This document shows positions 58,289 to 64,000 of a DNA stretch of 64,000 bases, piece by piece. Every line of letters begins with the position of its first letter. Position 1 is the stretch's first letter. The DNA comes from Anaerofustis butyriciformans (lineage in GTDB: Bacteria > Bacillota > Clostridia > Eubacteriales > Anaerofustaceae), in contig NZ_JAYFFH010000003.1 in the NCBI RefSeq assembly GCF_036289385.1, positions 151,837 through 215,836 on the forward strand. Reading direction: 5' to 3'. The notes beneath the pieces were generated by a model. It worked only from the letters and a program-made list of their open reading frames with translations, had not been told where the DNA came from and did not search any database. Both the position numbers and the translations under genes were made by a program.

Positions 58289-59347
58289 ATGAAAAAAGAT
58301 GTTTTAGTTGTTTTTGGAGGAGCTTCATTTGAGTATAAAGTTTCTTTGGAAAGTGCTTACTATGTTATTAAGTCAATCAATAAAGCTAAATATAATATTC
58401 ATTTACTTGGAATAAAGAAAAATGGAAATTGTTATTTGTATGAAGGTGATGTGAATCTAATAAAAGATGATAGATGGTTTGATGATGAAACTTGTTATAA
58501 AGTTTTTCTTCCTATGGCTAAGGATGCAAATGGGATTAATTATATAAAAGAAGATAAGGTTTATTTTAAACATATAGACGTTGTTTTTCCCGTTCTTCAC
58601 GGAAAGAACGGAGAAGATGGAACAATACAAGGTCTTTTAGAATTTACAGGTATTCCTTTTGTTGGGTGCGGTGTGTTGTCTTCTTCATTATGTATGGATA
58701 AATATAGAGCTCATAAGCTAGTTGAAGATTTTGGGTGTAAAGTTCCAAGTAGTATATTGATAGATGATATTAAGGATAGAGATAAAATTTTAAATTTTAT
58801 TGATGATGTAGGCTTTCCTGTGTTTGTAAAACCTTTAAAATCAGGCTCGTCTTTTGGCATTACTAAAGTAATAAGTGAAGAAAGATTATATAAAGCATTA
58901 AAGGAAGCTTTTCGTTATGATGATAAAGTTGTAATTGAAGAAAATATTGATGGATTTGAAGTAGGGGTAGCTATTCTTGGTAATAAAAAAATTGTTACAG
59001 GTTTGATAGATGAAATAGAAACCGGAGGAAAGTTCTTTGATTATAACGAAAAATACACTCTGGAAAAATCACTAATTCACTTGCCTGCAAGAATAAATAA
59101 TGAACTTGAAAAAGAAGTTTTAGCTTTAGCAGAAAAAATATATAAAATTTTAGACTGCAAAGATTTTGCAAGAGTTGATATGTTTATAGATAAAAATAAC
59201 AACATATATTTTAATGAAATAAATACCATTCCCGGGTTTACCCTTCATAGCAGATATCCAAATATGTTAAAAGGTGTAGGTATAAATTTTGATGCAATTG
59301 TAAATACACTTATTGAAATGGGTGGCGGTGATGAAACTATTTATTAA
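58289..59347 (+). CDS. vanG: VanG-like D-alanine-D-serine (or D-Ala-D-Ala) ligase
   Basis: A 352-residue ATP-grasp ligase. It has VVFGGASFEYKVSLESA at the N-terminus, PVLHGKNGEDGTIQGLLE, GCGVLSSSLCMDKYRAHK, KSGSSFGITKV and FDYNEKYTLEKS in the omega loop (about 250-260), then ARVDMF, FNEINTIPGFT and HSRYPNM. From recall it resembles the VanG/VanC/VanE D-Ala-D-Ser ligases more than the housekeeping Ddl, especially at the omega loop and in GCxxLSSxLCMDK. Its neighbours, VanXY and VanT-like genes, support D-Ala-D-Ser synthesis and low-level vancomycin tolerance. The start is the ATG at 58289, after AGAAGGTGG. It overlaps the next gene by 17 bases. Confidence 0.88.
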   Translation: MKKDVLVVFGGASFEYKVSLESAYYVIKSINKAKYNIHLLGIKKNGNCYLYEGDVNLIKDDRWFDDETCYKVFLPMAKDANGINYIKEDKVYFKHIDVVFPVLHGKNGEDGTIQGLLEFTGIPFVGCGVLSSSLCMDKYRAHKLVEDFGCKVPSSILIDDIKDRDKILNFIDDVGFPVFVKPLKSGSSFGITKVISEERLYKALKEAFRYDDKVVIEENIDGFEVGVAILGNKKIVTGLIDEIETGGKFFDYNEKYTLEKSLIHLPARINNELEKEVLALAEKIYKILDCKDFARVDMFIDKNNNIYFNEINTIPGFTLHSRYPNMLKGVGINFDAIVNTLIEMGGGDETIY

Positions 59348-60077
59348 TAATGATATGGTTTATGACGGTGAGCTAGTTTTAGTAAATAGAAACTACCCTT
59401 TAAAAAGTGAACCTTTAAAGTCTGGTATGAAAAATATAGATTTTGAAAATGGTATTTATATAAAAAGTAAAATGGCATTTATGCTTAAAGAACTTCTTTT
59501 TGATATTGGTGTTAAAGATGAATTTGTATACGTAAGCGGTTTTAGAACTTTGACAGAACAAGAAAATATTTATGAAAGTTCTATAAAAGAAAATGGTGTT
59601 AATTTTACAAATAAATATGTAGCTTATCCTATGTGTAGTGAACATCAAACAGGGCTTGCTATTGATATAGGTAAAAGATGTGAAGATGTTGATTTTATAA
59701 GACCTGATTTTCCAAATAGTGGGATTTTTAAAATTTTTAAACAAAGAGCCGTTAAATATGGTTTTATAGAAAGGTATAAAAAGAATAAAGAAAAAACAAC
59801 TGGAATATCTTATGAACCGTGGCATTTTAGATATGTTGGATATCCGCATTCTTTAATTATGGAAAAAGAAAATTTGTGTTTGGAAGAGTATATCGAATAT
59901 GTTAAATCTTTTAAACATAAAGAAAAAAGTTTGTTTTATAGTGACATTAATAATTTGATAGAAATATTTTATGTTCCATTTGAAAAGGACGGATATATAG
60001 ATATACCCGATAATATTTCTTATACGATATCAGGTAACAATATTGATGGTTTTATTGTTACTCTTTGGAGAAGTTAA
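59331..60077 (+). CDS. vanXY: VanXY-type D,D-dipeptidase/D,D-carboxypeptidase
   Basis: A 248-residue zinc peptidase. Zinc ligands in SEHQTGLAIDIG (H105 and D112) and EPWHFRYVGYPHS (E162, H165), with SGFRTLTEQ (R72). There is no signal peptide or membrane anchor, so it is cytosolic, like VanXY(G/C), which cleaves D-Ala-D-Ala dipeptide and the D-Ala of the pentapeptide. The C-terminal SGNNIDGFIVTLW extension is also typical of VanXY and absent from classical VanY. The start ATG lies within the end of the ligase gene. RBS GGTGGCGG. The membrane protein gene begins one base after its stop. Confidence 0.9.
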   Translation: MKLFINNDMVYDGELVLVNRNYPLKSEPLKSGMKNIDFENGIYIKSKMAFMLKELLFDIGVKDEFVYVSGFRTLTEQENIYESSIKENGVNFTNKYVAYPMCSEHQTGLAIDIGKRCEDVDFIRPDFPNSGIFKIFKQRAVKYGFIERYKKNKEKTTGISYEPWHFRYVGYPHSLIMEKENLCLEEYIEYVKSFKHKEKSLFYSDINNLIEIFYVPFEKDGYIDIPDNISYTISGNNIDGFIVTLWRS

Positions 60078-60078
60078 A

Positions 60079-61104
60079 ATGGAAAAAAGAATAGGGTATG
60101 GCGGAATTGATATTTTTAAGTTAATTGCTGCGTTTATGGTTGTTGCGATACATATCTCTCCATTATCTTCTTTTAATGAAAGTCTTGATTTTTATATTAC
60201 ATATGTATTGTTTCGTGTTGCAGTACCGTTTTTTTTAATGGTATCAGGGTATTTTGTTCTTTATAAAGTGTTAACATATTCTAATGGTGTAAATATATTA
60301 ATGGCTTTTATAAAGAAAATTGTTGTTTTATATTTGCTTGCAACATTATTATATATTCCAATAAATTTGTATGCCGATAGTTTTGAAGATATTAAAAGTA
60401 TAGGCAGTATTTTAAAAATGTTTTTATTTGACGGGACATTTTATCATTTATGGTATATGCCATCTGTCATTATAGGAAGTATATTGATATTTATTTTAAG
60501 TAAAAAATTGAATTTAAAGCAGGTTTTTGTAATAACGTTGATTTTATATGTTATGGGACTTTTGGGAGATGGTTACTATGGAGTTATATATAATGTAAAA
60601 TACATAAAGTGTTTTTATGATTTTCTTTTTAAATTTTTCGACTATACAAGAAACGGTATTTTTTATGCACCGATATTTTTAATGATAGGTGTTTTACTTA
60701 GAAGTAGAAAGAAGGTTTTAAAAAGAAGTGTAAATATTTATGGACTGACTTTGTCTATTATATTTCTTTTAATTGAAGGGATGATGCTTAGAAATTTAAA
60801 TTTACAAAGGCATTCCAGTATGTATATTTTTCTTGTTCCTTTAGTTGTGTTTTTATTCTCTTTTATTTTGAGTTTTAATATAGAGAATAAAAAAACATTA
60901 AGAAGTTTGTCTATGTATGTTTATATAATTCATCCTTTTATAATTGTTTTATGCAGGTTCATATTAAAAAATATTGTATCATTAAATATTGTAATAAATA
61001 ACTCGATGTTATTATATATATTGGTTTGCATTTTTTCTTATTTATTTTCTGAGAGTATTAGGAAATTATTTTCTTATAGAGGGATAATAAATGGAAAATT
61101 ATAA
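60079..61104 (+). CDS. VanT-type membrane domain (acyltransferase-3 fold), separate gene
   Basis: A 341-residue protein of about ten transmembrane helices. It begins MEKRIGYGGIDIFKLIAAFMVVAIHISPLSSFNES-like, followed by RVAVPFFLMVSGYFVL, the pattern of OafA/acyltransferase-3 proteins and of the N-terminal half of VanT serine racemases. In VanT the domain is fused to the racemase and probably takes in L-serine. Here it ends at residue 341 and the racemase is the next gene, with a 14-base overlap and a different frame. The ATG has GGAGAAG upstream, overlapping the vanXY end. Confidence 0.82.
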   Translation: MEKRIGYGGIDIFKLIAAFMVVAIHISPLSSFNESLDFYITYVLFRVAVPFFLMVSGYFVLYKVLTYSNGVNILMAFIKKIVVLYLLATLLYIPINLYADSFEDIKSIGSILKMFLFDGTFYHLWYMPSVIIGSILIFILSKKLNLKQVFVITLILYVMGLLGDGYYGVIYNVKYIKCFYDFLFKFFDYTRNGIFYAPIFLMIGVLLRSRKKVLKRSVNIYGLTLSIIFLLIEGMMLRNLNLQRHSSMYIFLVPLVVFLFSFILSFNIENKKTLRSLSMYVYIIHPFIIVLCRFILKNIVSLNIVINNSMLLYILVCIFSYLFSESIRKLFSYRGIINGKL

Positions 61105-62197
61105 AAGAGCTTGGATGGAAATAAATCGAAATAATTTAATTTATAATGTAAACCAATTTAGAAAAATACTGGGAAGTAGTTGTAAATTGATGCCTGCAAT
61201 AAAAGCCAATGCGTATGGTCATGGAGATGTTGAAGTTGCAAGTATTTTAAATGAAGAGGGTGTATATGATTTTTGTGTAGCGAGTTTGGATGAAGGTATA
61301 AGACTCCGTAAAAGTGGTATAGCCGGGAATATATTGATTCTTGGGTATACAGATGTAAGTTTTGCATATCTTATTAAATTATATGATTTAACTCAGACTG
61401 TTATTAATTATGAATACGCTTTAATGCTTAATAACAGTAAAATAGATATTAGGGTTCATATTGCAGTGGATACAGGGATGCATAGACTTGGGGAAAGTTT
61501 TTATTCTGTTAATAGTATTTTAGATATACTACGTTTAAAACATTTAATTGTTGAAGGTGTGTTTAGTCATTTATGTGTAAGTGATAGTTTAAGTAAGAAT
61601 GATATTATGTTTACAAAACTTCAGATAAAGAGATTTGAAAAAGTTAGAAAAATTTTAATAAAAAGAGGATATAAGGATTTAAAATATCATATTCAAGGAA
61701 GTTATGGAGTTTTGAATTACCCAAATTTAAAATATGATTATGCAAGAATAGGTATTGCTCTTTATGGTATTTACAGTAAAAGTGAAGATAAAGTTTTGTG
61801 TGATATTAATCTTAAATATGTTATGACGTTGAAGTCCAGAGTAGAGCTTGTTAGAGATATTGGTGTTAGTGAAAGGCTTGGGTATGGACTTGATTTTAAA
61901 GCAAATAAAAAAATGAAAATAGCAGTTATTTGTATAGGGTATGCAGATGGTATTCCAAGAAACCTTTCAAATAAAGGGTATGTTTTGATATGTGGCAGAA
62001 AAGCAAAAATAGTTGGGCGAATTTGTATGGATCAGCTTTTTGTTGATGTAAGTAATATAAATGAGGTTAAGATTGGAGATGAGGTTGTTTTAATAGGTGA
62101 AAATCTAAGTGCAATGGATATGGCAGATGTGGGAGGTACAATTTCAAATGAAATTGTAAGTCGTTTGTCGAAAAGAGTATCAAGAGTGATTATATAA
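61091..62197 (+). CDS. alanine/serine racemase, VanT-type catalytic domain as a separate gene
   Basis: A 368-residue fold-III PLP racemase. PLP lysine in MPAIKANAYGHG (K38), the catalytic tyrosine in ERLGYGLDF (Y265), AVDTGMHRLG and ICMDQLFVDVS. HIQGSYGVLNYPNL is typical of VanT racemase domains. Near the C-terminus, where alanine racemases have Y in a Y-R-V-P-R segment that limits the substrate, my alignment puts K361 (SKRVSRV), so serine could fit; this is a weak inference. It produces D-Ser (or D-Ala) for the ligase. The overlap with the membrane gene means they are coupled but not fused. Confidence 0.88.
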   Translation: MENYKRAWMEINRNNLIYNVNQFRKILGSSCKLMPAIKANAYGHGDVEVASILNEEGVYDFCVASLDEGIRLRKSGIAGNILILGYTDVSFAYLIKLYDLTQTVINYEYALMLNNSKIDIRVHIAVDTGMHRLGESFYSVNSILDILRLKHLIVEGVFSHLCVSDSLSKNDIMFTKLQIKRFEKVRKILIKRGYKDLKYHIQGSYGVLNYPNLKYDYARIGIALYGIYSKSEDKVLCDINLKYVMTLKSRVELVRDIGVSERLGYGLDFKANKKMKIAVICIGYADGIPRNLSNKGYVLICGRKAKIVGRICMDQLFVDVSNINEVKIGDEVVLIGENLSAMDMADVGGTISNEIVSRLSKRVSRVII

Positions 62198-62319
62198 TGT
62201 ATTTTATATGTTTTATTTTTTAATTTATTTCTAAATTTCGTTTTATATGTATAAAAAATAAAGTATTAGTGCTATAATGTTATGAAAAATGAAAAATAAA
62301 TTAAAGAGGTAATATTGTA

Positions 62320-63147
62320 ATGAGTGAATGTTCACATGATTGTTCAAATTGCAGTGCAAATTGTTCATCAAGAAAACAAAGCAGAGAGGATTTTCTTGTA
62401 AAACCTCATAAAAAAAGTAATATAAAAAAAGTAATAGGAGTTGTAAGCGGTAAAGGCGGTGTTGGTAAGTCTTTAGTTACATCTTTACTTGCATCAAACA
62501 TGAAAAAGGCTGGATACAATGTAGGGATACTTGATGCTGATATTACAGGACCTTCAATTCCTAAAATATTTGGTGTAAGCGGTAGTGTTTATGCAACAAA
62601 AGAGGGTGCATATCCTAAGAAGAGCGAAGGCGGAGTTGATATTATGTCAATAAATCTTCTTTTGGAAGATGATACAAAACCTGTTGTTTGGAGAGGACCT
62701 GTTATTGCAGGGGCTGTTGGTCAATTTTGGACTGATATAATTTGGGAAGATGTTGACTATATGTTTGTTGATATGCCTCCCGGAACAGGTGATGTTCCTT
62801 TAACTGTTTTTCAAACAATTCCTGTTGATGGAATTGTGATTGTTACATCTCCTCAAGAGCTTGTTTCTATGATTGTTGAAAAAGCTGTTAATATGGCCGA
62901 AATGATGAATATCAATGTTCTTGGACTTGTTGAAAATATGAGTTACATTGAATGTCCAAATTGCCATGAAAAAATAAGTGTATTTGGCGAAAGTCATGTT
63001 GATGAAGTAGCTAAAAAATATGGATTAGAAGTTCTTGCAAATATTCCAATTGATCCTGAAATTGCTAAAAAATGCGATGAAGGTAAAATTGAACAGCTTG
63101 ATAAACAATATGTTGATAAAGCAGTTGAAAAATTAAAAAATCTGTAA
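62320..63147 (+). CDS. Mrp/NBP35-family P-loop iron-sulphur carrier
   Basis: A 275-residue ATPase. N-terminal cysteine-rich segment (CSHDCSNCSANCSS), then the deviant Walker A GVVSGKGGVGKSLV (about 38-51), the switch ILDADITGPSIPK, MPPGTGDVPLTVFQTIP and ENMSYIECPNCHEKI with the CxxC that holds a bridging cluster. It probably binds a 4Fe-4S cluster and hands it to apo-proteins. Related ApbC/Mrp proteins are cytosolic. RBS AGAGGT precedes the ATG. A Dabb gene follows 12 bases later. Confidence 0.92.
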   Translation: MSECSHDCSNCSANCSSRKQSREDFLVKPHKKSNIKKVIGVVSGKGGVGKSLVTSLLASNMKKAGYNVGILDADITGPSIPKIFGVSGSVYATKEGAYPKKSEGGVDIMSINLLLEDDTKPVVWRGPVIAGAVGQFWTDIIWEDVDYMFVDMPPGTGDVPLTVFQTIPVDGIVIVTSPQELVSMIVEKAVNMAEMMNINVLGLVENMSYIECPNCHEKISVFGESHVDEVAKKYGLEVLANIPIDPEIAKKCDEGKIEQLDKQYVDKAVEKLKNL

Positions 63148-63159
63148 AGGGTGTATAAA

Positions 63160-63453
63160 ATGATAAAACATATAGTTTGCTTTAAATTAAAAGATAATAG
63201 TGAAAAGGCATGCAGAATGGCTAAAGAAACTCTTATGTCTATGAAAGATCATGTATCATTAATAAAAGATATAAATGTAGGAATAGACTTTCTTCATTCT
63301 GAAAGATCTTATGATTTGATACTAGAGGTTTTATTAGAATCAAAAGAAGCTTTAGATGAATATCAAAAAGATCCATATCATTGTGATGTTGTAAAAAGTT
63401 ATATGCACAAGGTGAGAGAGACTAGTGTGGCAGTAGATTATGTCATTGAATAA
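63160..63453 (+). CDS. Dabb (stress-responsive alpha/beta barrel) domain protein
   Basis: A 97-residue protein starting MIKHIVCFKLKDNSEKACRM and ending VRETSVAVDYVIE, the length and pattern of single Dabb domains (dimeric ferredoxin-like barrels). The family has varied roles; none is clear here. The ATG at 63160 follows AAAGGGTG; an in-frame GTG at 63151 is inside the RBS. It is co-transcribed with the Mrp gene. Confidence 0.85.
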   Translation: MIKHIVCFKLKDNSEKACRMAKETLMSMKDHVSLIKDINVGIDFLHSERSYDLILEVLLESKEALDEYQKDPYHCDVVKSYMHKVRETSVAVDYVIE

Positions 63454-63492
63454 GATTATATAAAGAAAAAAAGAAAAATTTGCAAAAAACAG

Positions 63493-63521
63493 TTGACAAT
63501 AAGGAAATAAAGTGATAATAT
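63493..63521 (+). promoter_or_regulatory. rRNA operon promoter P1
   Basis: TTGACA (63493-63498), a 17-base spacer and TAATAT (63516-63521). Confidence 0.8.
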
Positions 63522-63606
63522 AACAAAGCTGTTTCGAGCGGTAAGCTGAAAAAGCATACGAGAAGGTTGTCAATGAAAAAAAATGACAAAAAAAGTTAAA
63601 AAAGTA

Positions 63607-63635
63607 GTTGACAAGAGATTGAGTATGTGGTATTA
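63607..63635 (+). promoter_or_regulatory. rRNA operon promoter P2
   Basis: TTGACA (63607-63612), a 17-base spacer and TATTAT (63630-63635), with an alternative TATAAT at 63633. Tandem consensus promoters are typical for rRNA. The stretch 63454-63800 otherwise holds only the leader and shows no gene. Confidence 0.8.
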
Positions 63636-63800
63636 TAATTCAGCTGACTCTGAAAGAGGCGGCGAGATAATAAGACAAAAGAATAAAAGAGAAAAGATGA
63701 TATGAATTGCTATATGCAAATTTAGTCAGTGAGATTTGAGTAAAGAGTCGGATTAAGATTTAAGATGTAAACAATCGACCGAGAGGTTGATGCGATAAAT

Positions 63801-64000
63801 TATATTGAGAGTTTGATCCTGGCTCAGGACGAACGCTGGCGGCGTGCTTAACACATGCAAGTCGAACGAGAAGCTTATGAATGATTCTTCGGAAGATTTT
63901 ATAAGTGGAAAGTGGCGAACGGGTGAGTAACGCGTAGGTAACCAACCTCATACAGGGGGATAGCCCAGGGAAACTTGGATTAAACCCGCATAAGACCACG
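63801..64000 (+). rRNA. rrs: 16S ribosomal RNA, 5' end (partial)
   Basis: AGAGTTTGATCCTGGCTCAG at 63808-63827 is the universal 16S 5' region, which puts base 1 near 63801. GACGAACGCTGGCGGCGTGC and GTGGCGAACGGGTGAGTAAC follow. The gene continues beyond the window. Confidence 0.97.

Noticed and set aside
63760..63999. Minus-strand frame over the 16S rRNA start
   Set aside because: It is the complement of conserved rRNA and has no RBS.

Overview
This is an AT-rich (roughly 30% GC) chromosomal window from an anaerobic, low-GC Gram-positive bacterium of class Clostridia. The evidence is strong AGGAGG-type ribosome binding sites, U1-rich intrinsic terminators, a SCIFF peptide with its radical SAM maturase (a marker of Clostridia), rubrerythrin, a FabK-type fatty acid pathway, a tryptophan T-box, man-family PTS genes and the 5' end of a 16S rRNA. 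I cannot place the genus from the 200 bases of 16S that are visible.

Layout. 1-3.3 kb: small accessory genes (XRE regulator, a DUF6809-like protein, a SLOG protein), a PatB-type C-S lyase and rubrerythrin. 3.6-9.7 kb: one 2001-residue surface protein made of repeats. 9.8-11 kb: rpsU-yqeY and a DUF523 gene. 11.1-21.5 kb: a complete type II fatty acid synthesis cluster (acpP, then accBCDA-fabH-fabK-flavoprotein-fabD-fabG-fabF-fabZ), with two identical FabT-like palindromes at its two promoters. 21.5-29.8 kb: class B sortase, iron alcohol dehydrogenase and glutaredoxin, IscS/IscU, SCIFF and its maturase, SecD/SecF. 29.8-33.8 kb: ArsR/HMA/P-type ATPase metal efflux, and a MerR regulator in front of an aldo/keto reductase broken by an amber codon. 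33.8-43 kb: Trp T-box with a solitary TrpB2, a lipoprotein, a DUF308-like membrane protein with a papain-like tail, an amidohydrolase, a GH25 lysozyme that has lost its SH3 tail to a frameshift, a radical SAM protein and a DJ-1 protein.

43.2-53.5 kb is a self-contained sigma-54 catabolic unit: a LevR-type activator, tandem upstream sites, a textbook -24/-12 promoter, a four-gene mannose-family PTS, a class II aldolase, an iron and a zinc alcohol dehydrogenase, and rpoN itself. I infer that it imports and phosphorylates a polyol or sugar, oxidises it, cleaves it and reduces the released aldehyde; the substrate is unknown.

53.6-54.2 kb holds five tRNA genes on the minus strand (Gly, Arg, His, Gln, Gln), followed by asnS, a HAD phosphatase, a HEPN-type protein and a patatin. 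58.3-62.2 kb is a compact VanG-like cluster: a D-Ala-D-Ser-type ligase, VanXY, and a VanT split into separate membrane and racemase genes, with no vanRS, vanU or vanW in view. The window closes with an Mrp-type P-loop protein, a Dabb protein, tandem rRNA promoters and the start of a 16S rRNA.

The strongest candidates for something little described are the sigma-54/PTS/aldolase/two-dehydrogenase pathway and the regulator-less vanG-like operon with its split vanT.
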